Shown here: one piece after another, positions 7,793 to 17,291 of the stretch
How positions within the stretch are numbered: the first letter of the stretch is position 1
How the letters are laid out: every line of letters starts with the position of its first letter
From: T1Sed10-7 sp041685505
Lineage (GTDB): Bacteria > Actinomycetota > Nitriliruptoria > Nitriliruptorales > Nitriliruptoraceae
Direction: 5' to 3'
Assembly: GCA_041685505.1 (NCBI GenBank)
Contig: JAWLFQ010000002.1
Coordinates: forward strand, 22,245 to 86,244
DNA length: 64,000 nt
Program-made: the position numbers and the translations under genes
The notes under the pieces: generated by a model
What the model was told of the DNA's origin: nothing
The model's input: only the letters and a program-made list of their open reading frames with translations
The model's database searches: none

Positions 7793-8563
7793 TCACCCCC
7801 GGTCCGGTCCCTCCAGCAGATCGGGGCGGCGCTCGGCGGTCAGCGCTCGTGCCTGCACCTGGCGCCACCGCTCCACCGCGCCATGATCACCGGAGGTCAG
7901 CACCTCGGGGACCCCCCGCCCCCGGACCTCGGCAGGGCGGGTGTACTGGGGGTACTCCAGCAGGCCCGAGGCGAAGGACTCGTCGCCCGGTGAGGCGTCG
8001 TTGCCGAGGATGCCGGGCACCAGTCGCGTGACCGCCTCGATCAGCGCCGCGGCCGCCACCTCGCCACCGAACAGGACGTAGTCGCCGATCGAGACCTCGT
8101 CGGTGGCCACGAGCTCGTGGACACGTTCGTCGATGCCCTCGTACCGGCCGCACAGCAGCACCAGGCGCTCCTCCTGGGCCAGCTCGGCGGCCAGCGACTG
8201 GGTCAACGGGCGCCCGCGCGGCGTCAGCAGCACGGTGCGGGGACGTGGGCCGCCGGCCACCGCGGTGCCATCGGGCGGGGCCCCACCGGCGACCGTCCGC
8301 CCGCGGGTGGACCCGGGTTCCAGATCGTTCCACACCGCCTCGCAGGCGTCGATCCACACATCGGCGCGCATCACCATGCCGGCACCTCCGCCGTAGGGTG
8401 CGGCATCGACGCTGCGGTGGCGGTCGGTGGCCCACGCACGCAGATCGTGGACCCGGATGTCGAGATCCCCCTCGGCGATCCCGCGGCCGAGCAGGGAGGT
8501 GTGCAAGGGCCCCTCGAACCATCCGGGGAAGATGGTGAGCACGTCGATACGCGGTGCACTCAC
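7793..8563 (-). CDS. trmD: tRNA (guanine-37-N1)-methyltransferase
   Basis: SPOUT-class methyltransferase making m1G37 in tRNAs to prevent frameshifting. Motifs: IDVLTIFPGWFEGPL, APYGGGAGMVMRAD, LLTPRGRPLTQ, LLCGRYEGIDERV and SIGDYVLFGGEVAA, the trefoil-knot SAM site, then the C-terminal helical region with YTRPAEVRG. 256 residues with an insertion around 85-105 rich in Gly/Pro. The GTG start at 8563 overlaps the rimM stop (GTGA), so the two are translationally coupled. Confidence 0.97.
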   Translation of the reverse strand: MSAPRIDVLTIFPGWFEGPLHTSLLGRGIAEGDLDIRVHDLRAWATDRHRSVDAAPYGGGAGMVMRADVWIDACEAVWNDLEPGSTRGRTVAGGAPPDGTAVAGGPRPRTVLLTPRGRPLTQSLAAELAQEERLVLLCGRYEGIDERVHELVATDEVSIGDYVLFGGEVAAAALIEAVTRLVPGILGNDASPGDESFASGLLEYPQYTRPAEVRGRGVPEVLTSGDHGAVERWRQVQARALTAERRPDLLEGPDRG

Positions 8564-9144
8564 GCCGGATCCCCCGGTGGGGTGGACGGCCCCGGTGGTC
8601 CGGCTGAAGGCGCCCCGGCATCATCGTCGAGCAGGCCCTCGGGTGGGTCCACGACCAGCACCACGCTGCCGTCCTCCTCCTCGACGGCCTCGACGAGGTC
8701 GTCGGCGCAGGGCAGCAGCCACACGCCCTGGGTCCGGGTGACCTCGAGCAGGTCGTAGCCGGCCGCCTCGGGGAGCTCGAACAGCGCCGTCACCACGCCC
8801 AGGTCGGTCCCGTCGAGGTGGCGGACGCGCAGCCCGAGCAGTTCGTGGGCGAAGAAGGTGTCGCTGTCGGCGACATCGACCGGGGCGGCGCGCACCTCGA
8901 GGCCGCGCAGGCCCTCGGCCGTCGAGCGGTCGGACACGTCGCCGAAGCCGAGCAGCATGCGCCCCTGGTGGGGACGCGAGGCACTGATCGTGCGCCTGCG
9001 GTCCCCCACCTCCACCTCGGTGCCGACATCGAAGCGACCGGGCACGTCCGAGAGCGGGTGGACCACGACCTCGCCCCGGATGCCGTGGGCCTTGACGACA
9101 CGACCGATCGTGACGAACTCGTCGCCACCGGTTGCGGGGTCCAT
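8560..9144 (-). CDS. rimM: 16S rRNA processing protein RimM
   Basis: Assembly factor for the 30S head that binds uS19. The N-terminal beta-barrel begins VTIGRVVKAHGIRGEVVVHPLSD; the PRC-barrel C-terminal part contains LLGLRVRHLDGTDLGVVTALFELP and a PCADDLVEAVEEEDGSVVLV stretch. The last 25 residues are a low-complexity Pro/Gly/Ala tail. ATG 9144 lies five bases after khpA with only a weak Shine-Dalgarno, so coupling is likely. 194 residues. Confidence 0.95.
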   Translation of the reverse strand: MDPATGGDEFVTIGRVVKAHGIRGEVVVHPLSDVPGRFDVGTEVEVGDRRRTISASRPHQGRMLLGFGDVSDRSTAEGLRGLEVRAAPVDVADSDTFFAHELLGLRVRHLDGTDLGVVTALFELPEAAGYDLLEVTRTQGVWLLPCADDLVEAVEEEDGSVVLVVDPPEGLLDDDAGAPSAGPPGPSTPPGDPA

Positions 9145-9149
9145 GCCGG

Positions 9150-9386
9150 TCAGTCCACGATCTCCACGGTGACGTTCTCGTCGTCGAGGGAACCGGCGGC
9201 CTTGACCAGGGTGCGGATCGCCTTGGCGGTACGGCCCCGCTTGCCGATCACCTTGCCGAGGTCCTCGTCGTGGACGTGGAGCTCGAGGACGGTCTCACGC
9301 TCGTCCTCGTCCACCTCGATGCGGACCTCGTCGGGGTGGTCGACCAACTGCCGGGCGACGAACTCGAGGACGTCCTCGGCTCTCAC
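9150..9386 (-). CDS. khpA: KH-domain RNA-binding protein KhpA
   Basis: Small RNA-binding protein made of a single KH domain, in other species a partner of KhpB/Jag in controlling RNA and cell elongation. The 78 residues carry the KH signature GKVIGKRGRTAKAIRTLV. The GTG start overlaps the rpsP stop (GTGA) and rimM follows after five bases; rpsP-khpA-rimM-trmD-rplS is the usual order. Confidence 0.95.
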   Translation of the reverse strand: MRAEDVLEFVARQLVDHPDEVRIEVDEDERETVLELHVHDEDLGKVIGKRGRTAKAIRTLVKAAGSLDDENVTVEIVD

Positions 9387-9733
9387 TGGTCACCCCCGGC
9401 CTCGGCGGCCTTGGCCTTGGCCTTCTTGGACAGCCGCTGCTTGTCCTCACCGGTGCGGTCGCGCTTGGGTGCGTCGCCGGGCTTGAACTCCTCCCACACG
9501 CCGGTGATGCGCAGCAGCTTCTCGACCGGCTCGGTGGGCTGGGCGCCGTGGCGCAGCCAGTGCAGCGCGCGCTCGTTGTCGAGTTCGATCCGGGAGGGCT
9601 GCTCGAGCGGGTGGTACTGCCCGAGCACCTCGATGAAGCGGCCGTCCCGCGGCGAGCGGGAATCGGCGGCCACGATGCGGTAGTGCGGGCGCTTGACGGT
9701 GCCCTCGCGACGGAGGCGCAGCTTGACGGCCAT
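9383..9733 (-). CDS. rpsP: 30S ribosomal protein S16
   Basis: Small-subunit protein needed for 30S assembly. MAVKLRLRREGTVKRPHYRI, DSRSPRDGRFIEVLGQYHP, LDNERALHWLRHGAQPTE and LLRITGVWEEF match bS16. The C-terminus is extended and Lys/Ala-rich (KDKQRLSKKAKAKAAEAGG-like), frequent in actinobacteria. ATG 9733 is preceded by AGGAG. It opens the rpsP-khpA-rimM-trmD group; the 204 bases upstream contain no gene and only a weak TACCCT -10 candidate near 9912. Confidence 0.98.
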   Translation of the reverse strand: MAVKLRLRREGTVKRPHYRIVAADSRSPRDGRFIEVLGQYHPLEQPSRIELDNERALHWLRHGAQPTEPVEKLLRITGVWEEFKPGDAPKRDRTGEDKQRLSKKAKAKAAEAGGDQ

Positions 9734-9937
9734 GATGGCTCCTGGGTGCGGCGGTGCGAGCGCGTGCACGTGGGCACGCGGCACGGTGACGACGACCGGT
9801 ACCCGCACGGGCGTCGGGCTCGCGTGGTGATGGCGAGTCGCCGGTGGGGCGGGATCGTCCTGGACGTGATCGCGCGCCGAGAGGCGGACCCCGAGACGCG
9901 CTGTGGGCAAGGGTAGCGGACGGCTGGCGCCCCGCGC

Positions 9938-10216
9938 CTAGCGCCCCTCGCCCTCCTGCTCGCGCGACCACGCCGCCGGCACGTGGTCGGGCACCCGGGG
10001 CTGGCCCACCCGCTCATCCATGCGCAGCAGGACCAGGTTGACCCCGGCACACATCGCCGCTGGGATCATGGCAAGGCTCAGCGGTGCGCCCACGAGGACG
10101 AGCCCACCCCAGATCGTCACGAAGGCGATCCAGGCCACGCGGCCCGGTCGTAGCCACCTCGCCGCATGGCCGGCCACACGGTCGCCATCGGCTGCCTGCT
10201 CGTCCCGGTCGACCAC
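9938..10216 (-). CDS. Small two-helix membrane protein, unknown function
   Basis: 92 residues starting at GTG 10216. A charged N-terminus (DRDEQAADGD, RWLRPGR) is followed by two hydrophobic segments, AWIAFVTIWGGLVLVGAPLS and LAMIPAAMCAGVNLVLLRM, then a polar tail. This would be a hairpin membrane protein with both ends in the cytoplasm. It lies between ffh and rpsP on the same strand. No family is recognised; the codon use and two clear helices support a real gene. Confidence 0.55.
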   Translation of the reverse strand: MVDRDEQAADGDRVAGHAARWLRPGRVAWIAFVTIWGGLVLVGAPLSLAMIPAAMCAGVNLVLLRMDERVGQPRVPDHVPAAWSREQEGEGR

Positions 10217-10338
10217 GCTCGACCTCCACGCCCTCGGCCTGCCTCACGCCCCGACCCTACGTCACGTTGGCGGCGCCGACGAAGCCCACGGACACGCCGG
10301 CCGGGCCACGGGACGGCTCGGGCGGTGACGGGCGTGGC

Positions 10339-11802
10339 TCAGCGGCGCTTGCCGCCCTTGCGCGGCGCCGGCTGCAGGCCCTGGAACCCGCCCATCCCGG
10401 CTGGACCGCCACCGCCCATCTGCTGCTGGAGTTGGCGCATCGCGGCAGCCTGGCCCTTGGCACCCTTGGCACCCTTGGGCTTGGCACCCTGCTGGCCGGA
10501 CATCTTCGCTGCCGACTTCATGACCTTCTGCACCTCGGCGAACTGCTTGACCAGCCGGTTCACCTCGGTGACGGTGGTGCCGGAACCCGCGGCGATGCGC
10601 TTGCGGCGGCGTCCGTTGAGCACGCCCTTGGGGTCACGGCGCTCCCGAGGGGTCATGGAGCGGATGATCGCCTCGACGTGGGCGAACTGCTTGTCGTCGA
10701 TGTCGACGTCCTTGAGCTGCTTGCTCATGCCCGGCATCATCCCGAGCAGACCCTGGAGCGGACCCATGCGCTTGAGCATCTGCAGCTGGTCGAGGAAGTC
10801 CTCGAGGGTGAAGTCACCGGAGAGCAGCGCCTGCTCGGCCTTGGCGGTCTCCTCCTCGGTGTAGGTCTCCTCGGCCTTCTCGATCAGCGACATCACGTCG
10901 CCCATACCCAGGATGCGACCCGCCATCCGGTCCGGGTGGAAGGCCTCGAAGTCCTCCATCCCCTCACCGACCGAGGCGAACATGATCGGTGCCCCGGTCA
11001 CCTCGCGCACCGACAGGGCTGCCCCCCCACGGGCGTCACCATCGAGCTTCGACAGGATCACACCGTCGAACCCGACCTGGTCCTGGAAGGCCTTGGCGAC
11101 GTTGACGGCCTCCTGACCGATCATGGCGTCGATCACGAACAGGGTGCGCACCACGCCCCCGTGCTCGCCCACGACGCGCGTGATGTCCGCGGCCTGCTCG
11201 AGCAGGACCTCGTCGACGTGGAGCCGACCGGCGGTGTCGATGATGACGGTGTCACAGCCGGTCTCGCGCGCTTTGGAGATGCCCTCACGAGCGACCGGGA
11301 CCGGGTCGCCCGAGGTCACGGGCGCGTAGACGTGGGCACCGACCCGCTTGGCGTTGACCTTCAGCTGCTCGACCGCCGCCGGACGCTGGAGGTCGCAGGC
11401 CACCAGCATCGGGTTGCGCCCCTTGCTCTTGAGGTGGGTGGCGAGCTTGCCGGCCGCGGTGGTCTTGCCCGAGCCCTGCAGCCCGGCCAGGACGACGACC
11501 GAGGGGGCCGGCCCCTTGAGGTCCAGGGGGACGGCCGCACCACCCAGCGCCCTGGTCAGCTCCGCATCGACCGCCTTGATCACGGTCTGGGAGGGGTTGA
11601 GGGCCTTGGCGACCTCCTCGCCGACCAACTGCTCGCGCAGACGGGCGGTGATCTGCTTGACCACCTTGAAGTTGACGTCCGCCTCGAGCAGGGCGAGCCG
11701 GATCTCCTTCAGCGTGGCATCGACGGTCTTCTCGTCGAGCCGACCACGGCCCTTGACCTTGTCGAGGGCCGCGTCGAGCTTGGTGGAGAGGGTGTCGAAC
11801 AC
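10339..11802 (-). CDS. ffh: Signal recognition particle protein Ffh
   Basis: GTPase subunit of the SRP that recognises nascent signal sequences. N domain residues 1-90; G domain with GLQGSGKTTAAGKLA (G1), DTAGRLHVDE (G3) and LSKLDGDARGGAALS (G4/G5); the C-terminal M domain is methionine-rich, with LLGMMPGM, IIRSMTPRERRDP, RRKRIAAGSGTTVTEVN. A low-complexity tail (QLQQQMGGGGPAGMGGFQ) ends the 487 residues. GTG 11802 has CGGAG nine bases upstream. ftsY is directly upstream, so both halves of the targeting pathway may be co-transcribed. Confidence 0.97.
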   Translation of the reverse strand: MFDTLSTKLDAALDKVKGRGRLDEKTVDATLKEIRLALLEADVNFKVVKQITARLREQLVGEEVAKALNPSQTVIKAVDAELTRALGGAAVPLDLKGPAPSVVVLAGLQGSGKTTAAGKLATHLKSKGRNPMLVACDLQRPAAVEQLKVNAKRVGAHVYAPVTSGDPVPVAREGISKARETGCDTVIIDTAGRLHVDEVLLEQAADITRVVGEHGGVVRTLFVIDAMIGQEAVNVAKAFQDQVGFDGVILSKLDGDARGGAALSVREVTGAPIMFASVGEGMEDFEAFHPDRMAGRILGMGDVMSLIEKAEETYTEEETAKAEQALLSGDFTLEDFLDQLQMLKRMGPLQGLLGMMPGMSKQLKDVDIDDKQFAHVEAIIRSMTPRERRDPKGVLNGRRRKRIAAGSGTTVTEVNRLVKQFAEVQKVMKSAAKMSGQQGAKPKGAKGAKGQAAAMRQLQQQMGGGGPAGMGGFQGLQPAPRKGGKRR

Positions 11803-11895
11803 GGGCGTCGCTCCGGCGGGTGGACGTCGAGGTGGCCCAGGCGGCAGGGCGGGGGCTCCGCGAGGGTACCGGTCACCTCGCCGCCGCCGAGGTGG

Positions 11896-13128
11896 TCACA
11901 ACTCGCCGAACAGCCCCTCGACGAACAGCTCCGGGTCGAAGGGGGCGAGGTCGTCGACCTCCTCACCGAGGCCCACCAGCTTGACCGGGATGCCGAGCTC
12001 ACGCTGCACCGCGACCACGACCCCGCCCTTGGAGGAACCGTCGAGCTTGGTCAGGGCGATGCCGGTGACCTCCACCGCCTCGAGGAAGGCCTTCGCCTGG
12101 GCGATGCCGTTCTGGCCCGTGGTGGCGTCCAGCACGAGCAGGGTCTCCTCAAGGGGGCCAGCCTGCTTCTCCAGCACCCGCTTGACCTTGCCGAGCTCGT
12201 CCATCAGCTGTCGCTTGTTGTGCAGGCGCCCGGCGGTGTCGACGATCAGCAGCTCGCTGTCGTTGGAGCGGGCGGCGTCGTAGGACTCGTAGGCGACCGA
12301 GGCGGGGTCGGCACCCTCGTCCTTGCGGACCAGCTGCGCACCGGTGCGCTCGGCCCAGATCCCCAGCTGCTCGGCCGCGGCCGCCCGGAAGGTGTCCGCC
12401 GCCGCCAGGGTGACGCTGCGCCCCTCCCGCTGCTCGACCGCCGCCAGCTTGCCGATGGTGGTGGTCTTGCCGGTGCCGTTGACGCCGGTGACCAGCCACA
12501 CCGTCGGGCCCTCGTCACCGGCACGCGCCAGGGTGCGGTCCGCGCTGCCCAGCGCGCTCCTGAGCTCCTGCTTGAGCAGTGCGATGACCGCATCCGCATC
12601 CGTCGCCCCCTCCTCGCGGGCGCGACGCCGCAGCTCCTCCACCAGCTCCGTGGTGGCGGTGACGCCGACATCGGCGGTGATGAGGGCCTCCTCGAGGCCC
12701 TCCCAGGCGTCCTCGGTCACCCCGCCCCCGAACAGCTCGACCACCGAGCTGCCGAGCACGTTGCGGGTCCGGGTCAGACGCCGGCGGAACCGCTCGCCGA
12801 GGGTCAGCGGCTCCGGTGCGGGCTCGACCTCGGCGGGCAGCCGATCGTCGAGCAGCTCCGCCGGGGTGTCGGGGACGCGGGGGACGTCGAGATCCTCGAC
12901 GGTGTCGACGTCCCCCCGACCGCCGTCCGCGTCGGTGTCCGGCTCCTCGACGTCGGTCGCGGCGCTGTCCGAGGAGGTGTCGTCCGCGCTCCTGCGCGAA
13001 CGCACCGCGTTGCGGCCCAGCAGCCCGGCGGCCAGCACCACGGCCCCGATCACCACCAGCAGCGGGTCGACATCCGGGCCGATCGAGGTGACGGCGATGG
13101 CCAGGAGCTCGGTCACGGAGGTGTGCAT
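11896..13128 (-). CDS. ftsY: SRP receptor FtsY
   Basis: Membrane-associated GTPase that receives the SRP-ribosome complex. It begins with a membrane helix (LLVVIGAVVLAAGLLG, about residues 23-40), as in actinobacterial FtsY, followed by an acidic A region to about residue 110. The NG domain shows TGVNGTGKTTTIGKLAA, AADTFRAAAAEQL, VDTAGRLHNK and LTKLDGSSKGG. 410 residues; ATG 13128 is preceded by GAGG. It lies between smc and ffh, the conserved order, with about 90-140 bases separating the genes. Confidence 0.97.
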   Translation of the reverse strand: MHTSVTELLAIAVTSIGPDVDPLLVVIGAVVLAAGLLGRNAVRSRRSADDTSSDSAATDVEEPDTDADGGRGDVDTVEDLDVPRVPDTPAELLDDRLPAEVEPAPEPLTLGERFRRRLTRTRNVLGSSVVELFGGGVTEDAWEGLEEALITADVGVTATTELVEELRRRAREEGATDADAVIALLKQELRSALGSADRTLARAGDEGPTVWLVTGVNGTGKTTTIGKLAAVEQREGRSVTLAAADTFRAAAAEQLGIWAERTGAQLVRKDEGADPASVAYESYDAARSNDSELLIVDTAGRLHNKRQLMDELGKVKRVLEKQAGPLEETLLVLDATTGQNGIAQAKAFLEAVEVTGIALTKLDGSSKGGVVVAVQRELGIPVKLVGLGEEVDDLAPFDPELFVEGLFGEL

Positions 13129-13269
13129 GCGGGGCCTCGGAGGGGACGTGCGCCACGCAGGCGCGGGGTGGTGGTGGAACGCGCGGCAGCGCGCGGCGGG
13201 GGTCGGTGCAGCGTGCCAGGCTCGCAGCCGGCCGGGCCCGTCGCATACCGGACCGTGGCCGGGACCGCC

Positions 13270-16200
13270 TCAGGCGGTGGTGGACGCCTCCTCGAGGACC
13301 GCGGCGGTGGGGTCATCGCTGGCACGGTCCTCGAGGTCGTCGGACGGGTTCTCGCCCGAGCGCAGGCGCTCGGCGACCACCTTGGTGACCGCATCCGGCC
13401 CCATGGTGACGCCGTAGAGCATGTCGGCGATCTCCATCGAACGTTTCTGGTGGGTGACCATGATGATCTGCGCGTGCCCGCGGAAGGACCGGATGACCTT
13501 CAACAGCCGCTGCAGGTTCACGTCGTCCAGGGCGGCATCCACCTCGTCGAGCACGTAGAAGGGCGAGGGCCGGGCGCGGAAGATGGCGAACACGAAGGCC
13601 AGCACCGTCAGCGACCGCTCCCCACCCGACAGCAGTGACAGGCGCGTGACCTTCTTGCCCGGTGGGCGTGCCTCGACCTCGATGCCGGTGGTGAGCAGCT
13701 CGTCGGGCTCGGTCAGCACCAGGCGCCCATGGCCGCCGGGGAAGACCGTGGAGAAGGTGAGCTCGAACTCCCGCGCCACGTCCTCGAAGGCGGTGCGGAA
13801 GACCTCGCGGATGCGCTCGTCGACGGCGATGACCACCTCCTGGAGATCGCGCTTGGAACGGCGCAGGTCGTCGAGCTGGTCCGACAGGAAGGCGTGGCGT
13901 TCCTCCAGGGCCCGGAACTCCTCCAGCGCCAGCGGGTTGACCCGGCCGAGCAGACCGACCTTGCGCACCAGCTCGTCCTCGCGTGCGGTCAGCTCATCGT
14001 GGTCGTCACCGGTGGCGTCCGGGTGCTCGGCACGGACCTCCTCGGGGCGCAGCGACAGCTCGGTGCGGATCCGTGTGATGAGGTGATCGAGCCGGGTGGT
14101 CACGTCCTGGCGGCGCAGGTCGGCGGCGTGGCGGCGCTGGGTCAGCTCCGCCAGCTGCTGCTGGAGCGTGCCGGACTCCTCCCGCGCGGTGGACAGCGCC
14201 GTCCCCACGGAGCGGACCTCGGCGTGGAGTCGGTCCCGCTCGGCCGCGGCAGCGGCCAGGGAGCCCTCGATCCGCTCCAGGGCCGTGCGCACAACGACCG
14301 CGAGCTCGCCGCAGCGTTCGATGCCGCGGCGTCGGGCCTCCCGTCGTCGCGCCGCCTCGGCCAGCGCCGCCTCCACCTCGTCGGCCTCCTGGCGCAGACC
14401 GGCGGCCTGCTCCTCGAGGTGCCGCACCTGCTCCACCGAGCGCTCCAGGGTCAGGCGGGCGTCGAGCTCGGCCTCCCGGGCCAGCTCCACGGCCTCGTCC
14501 AGCTCGACCGCGGTGGCATCCGGACCCGGCTCGGGCTCCTCCTCCGGTTGCTGCGGACCACGCGAGTGCAGCTCCGACAGCGCCTGCCGATCGCCCTCGA
14601 GGACCTGCTCGAGCTCATGGTGCTGCGCGGCCACGACCTCGCGCTGCTCGGCCAGGGAGTGCAGCTCGCGGTTGAGCCGGGCGAGCCGCTCGGCGGCACC
14701 GGTGATGCGGGCATCGGACTCGTTGATGCGCTGGGTCGCCTCGGCGAGCACCTCCTCCGCCCGGGCGAGGGCGGCGTCCGCGGCCGCGCGCTGCTCGGCC
14801 AGCACCGACAGCTGTCCACCGAGCTCGGACGCCTCGCGCTCGGCGTCGTCGGCCGCCGTCGCAGTGACCACGCTGGAGCGTTCGGGTGCGCCCGCGGCCA
14901 GGTAGCCCCGCGGTCCGGCCAGGTCCCCCTCCGGGGTGACGAAGGTCAGCTGCGGGTCACGGCCGTGGAGCAGTACGGCGGTGCTCCAGTCGCCGACGAG
15001 GTAGGTGCCCTCCAGGGCCTGCTGCAGGGCCCGGACGACCTGCCCGCTGACCTCGTCGTCGTCCGCCGGACCCAGCGCCGCACCGAGCGGGCTGGCGCCT
15101 GCGGTCTGGAGCCGCTCCCGGGCCGCGTCGTCCACGGCCACGACCGGACGATCGTCCACCCGTCCCACGAGCACCGCAGCCGCGCCGGCACGCGTGTCGC
15201 GCAGCCACGCGATGGCCCGGCGGGCGTGCTCCTGGGTACGCACGACCACCGCGTCGCCGAGCTGGCCGATCGCGGCCGCCACGGCGACCTCGTCGCCTTC
15301 GACCCGGACGTGGTCGGCAACGGGTCCGAGGACGCCGTCGAGACCGGCCTCGAGCAGCGCGCCGGTCCCGCCGTCGGCCTCCTCCAACGCGGCGCGCAGC
15401 GCCTCCGCGCGTGCCAGCTTGGAGGTCTGCATCCCCTCCAGCTCGCGCGCCTGCGCTGCGAGCGCCTCGACACGCTCGCGTTCGGCGGCCACCGCCGCCT
15501 CCGCGTCCTCCAGGGCCTCGGTGAGCGCGACCTCGTCGGTGTCGAGGGTGCGGATCTCGCCCTCGACCTTGGCAACCTCGTGGGCGGCCTCCCGCACCCG
15601 TGCGTCCAGGCCCTCCAACGCCGCGCCGACGCGGCCGATCTCCGACTCCGCACCGGCGATCGAGCCGCGCAGCGCCGAGACCTCCCCCTCCCACCGCAGC
15701 ACCCGCTCGCGTGCCTCGGCGCGCCGGCGCTGCTCGGCCTGCAACGCCTGCTCGTGGGCACGACGGGACTGCTCCGCTGCACGGCGGCGCTGCTGCGCTT
15801 CGGCGTGCGCATCCCGTTCGCGGTCCCGCTGCGCGGCGCGCTCCCGGGCCTGCTGTGCGATCCGGTCGGCCTGTGCACGCAGTTCCGCGGGCGGCCGGCC
15901 GGCCAGCGGCTCCTCGACAGCCTCGACCAGGTGGCGTCGCTTCGCCTCCACCAGGTCCGAGGTCCCACGCAGCCGTTCCGCCAGGGAGGTGAGGCGGTGG
16001 TAGCCGTCACCGGCGCGCTCGGCGGCGGGTCGCAGCTGCGCGAGGTGGCGCTCCAGATCCTCGATGCGCTCGCGTGTGCCCGACAGGCGCTGCTCGAGGG
16101 CCTGCTGCTCGGCGGCGGCGGCGTCCCCGTCGCGCCCTTCGGTGGCGGCCAGACGCTCGAGCCGGGCCAGCTCACCCGCGGCGATGCGGATGCGTACCGC

Positions 16201-16899
16201 CCGCAGCTCCGACTGCAGGGCGCGGTAGCGGTCGGCGGCCTCGGCCTGGCGCTCCAGCGGGCGCAGCTGGCGGCGCAGCTCCCTGAGCACGGTCTGCAGC
16301 TTGTCGACGTGCGCATCGACCTGCTCGAGCTTGCGCAGCGCCCGTTCACGCCGCCGGCGGTGCTTGAGGATGCCCGCCGCCTCCTCGATGTAGCGGCGTC
16401 GTTCCTCGGGTTTGGCGTTGAGGATCTCGTCGAGCTGGCCCTGTCCGACGATGGTGTGCAGCTCCCGACCGAGGCCGGTGTCGGACAGCAGCTCCTGGAC
16501 GTCGAGGGCGCGGACCTCCTCACCGTTGATCTGGTAGGAGGTGTCGCCCTCGGCGTGGATCGTGCGGGCGATCGTGATCTCGCTGAAGGCGCCCGCGCTC
16601 TCGGCCGTGCCGATACCCGCCCGCTCGAGGCGCCCGTCGGCGTTGTCGATGGTGATCTCCACGCGGGCGTGGGAGCCACGGTTGCGGCTCGGGGAGCCCG
16701 CGAAGATCACGTCGGACATGGATGCCCCGCGCACCTTCTTGGCCGAGTGCGTCCCCAGCACCCACGCCAGGGCATCGACCACGTTCGACTTGCCCGAGCC
16801 GTTGGGACCGACGATCACGGTGATGCCCGGCTCGACCTCCAGCGCGGTGCGATCCGCGAAGGACTTGAAGCCGCGCATCGACAGGGACCTGAGGAACAC
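13270..16899 (-). CDS. smc: Chromosome segregation ATPase SMC
   Basis: Condensin ATPase that organises the chromosome with ScpA/ScpB. Walker A VIVGPNGSGKSNVVDALAW lies at about residues 28-46, the Q-loop and RRRYIEEAAGI nearby; long coiled coils flank a hinge at about 510-640 (GVLGPVADHVRVEG); the C-terminal head has LSGGERSLTVLAFVFAI and Walker B FYVLDEVDAALDD. 1,209 residues, normal for the family. GTG 16899 has GGAGG five bases upstream. The downstream order smc-ftsY-ffh is conserved. A roughly 25-residue acidic tail follows the last head motif. Confidence 0.98.
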   Translation of the reverse strand: MFLRSLSMRGFKSFADRTALEVEPGITVIVGPNGSGKSNVVDALAWVLGTHSAKKVRGASMSDVIFAGSPSRNRGSHARVEITIDNADGRLERAGIGTAESAGAFSEITIARTIHAEGDTSYQINGEEVRALDVQELLSDTGLGRELHTIVGQGQLDEILNAKPEERRRYIEEAAGILKHRRRRERALRKLEQVDAHVDKLQTVLRELRRQLRPLERQAEAADRYRALQSELRAVRIRIAAGELARLERLAATEGRDGDAAAAEQQALEQRLSGTRERIEDLERHLAQLRPAAERAGDGYHRLTSLAERLRGTSDLVEAKRRHLVEAVEEPLAGRPPAELRAQADRIAQQARERAAQRDRERDAHAEAQQRRRAAEQSRRAHEQALQAEQRRRAEARERVLRWEGEVSALRGSIAGAESEIGRVGAALEGLDARVREAAHEVAKVEGEIRTLDTDEVALTEALEDAEAAVAAERERVEALAAQARELEGMQTSKLARAEALRAALEEADGGTGALLEAGLDGVLGPVADHVRVEGDEVAVAAAIGQLGDAVVVRTQEHARRAIAWLRDTRAGAAAVLVGRVDDRPVVAVDDAARERLQTAGASPLGAALGPADDDEVSGQVVRALQQALEGTYLVGDWSTAVLLHGRDPQLTFVTPEGDLAGPRGYLAAGAPERSSVVTATAADDAEREASELGGQLSVLAEQRAAADAALARAEEVLAEATQRINESDARITGAAERLARLNRELHSLAEQREVVAAQHHELEQVLEGDRQALSELHSRGPQQPEEEPEPGPDATAVELDEAVELAREAELDARLTLERSVEQVRHLEEQAAGLRQEADEVEAALAEAARRREARRRGIERCGELAVVVRTALERIEGSLAAAAAERDRLHAEVRSVGTALSTAREESGTLQQQLAELTQRRHAADLRRQDVTTRLDHLITRIRTELSLRPEEVRAEHPDATGDDHDELTAREDELVRKVGLLGRVNPLALEEFRALEERHAFLSDQLDDLRRSKRDLQEVVIAVDERIREVFRTAFEDVAREFELTFSTVFPGGHGRLVLTEPDELLTTGIEVEARPPGKKVTRLSLLSGGERSLTVLAFVFAIFRARPSPFYVLDEVDAALDDVNLQRLLKVIRSFRGHAQIIMVTHQKRSMEIADMLYGVTMGPDAVTKVVAERLRSGENPSDDLEDRASDDPTAAVLEEASTTA

Positions 16900-17015
16900 A
16901 CGACCTCCGGGTGGCCTGTGCGACGGGACGCACGCGACGGCGCTCGGGAACGGCTCAGCGAGCTTGCACCGTCCTCCACCGGGTGCGGTGCGGACCGGAT
17001 GCTAGCGGTGACCGC

Positions 17016-17201
17016 TCAGTGACCCGCAGGAACGTGCACCGGCCCGTCGTCCACCGGTTGGGTGTCCGCGGTCCCCGCCGCGGCCTCGGCCGCCGCCAGG
17101 GCCTCCTCGAGCTCCGCGACACGGGCGCGCAGGCGCCGCAACTCGTCCAACAGGCGCACGTCGGATGGCAGGGCATGGGTACCGAACAGCGCCTTGCTCA
17201 T
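17016..17201 (-). CDS. Short coiled-coil protein upstream of smc
   Basis: 61 residues beginning MSKALFGTH; ATG 17201 has GGAGG nine bases upstream, and this start is preferred to an extension to 17261. A single amphipathic helix, DVRLLDELRRLRARVAELEEALAAAEA, has heptad leucines typical of a short dimeric coiled coil; the tail is acidic and unstructured. Similar short proteins with an MSKALxG start occur in other actinobacteria to my recollection, without a known function. It lies between acylphosphatase and smc and could be co-transcribed with either. Confidence 0.65.
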   Translation of the reverse strand: MSKALFGTHALPSDVRLLDELRRLRARVAELEEALAAAEAAAGTADTQPVDDGPVHVPAGH

Positions 17202-17291
17202 GCGCCACCACCTCCGCGTCCGCTGCCTGCAGCCTAGCCGTGCACCGACCGCACGGTCCACCCTCGCCGCGCCCCTGTGGCCGGGGCGCGC

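Noticed and set aside
10084..13638. 1,184-residue plus-strand open frame
   Set aside because: It lies antisense to ffh and ftsY, whose domains are unmistakable. Long antisense frames are expected at this GC content, and its composition (Gly/Asp/His/Val-rich) has no domain pattern.
13729..17022. 1,097-residue plus-strand open frame
   Set aside because: Antisense shadow of smc; no recognisable motif.
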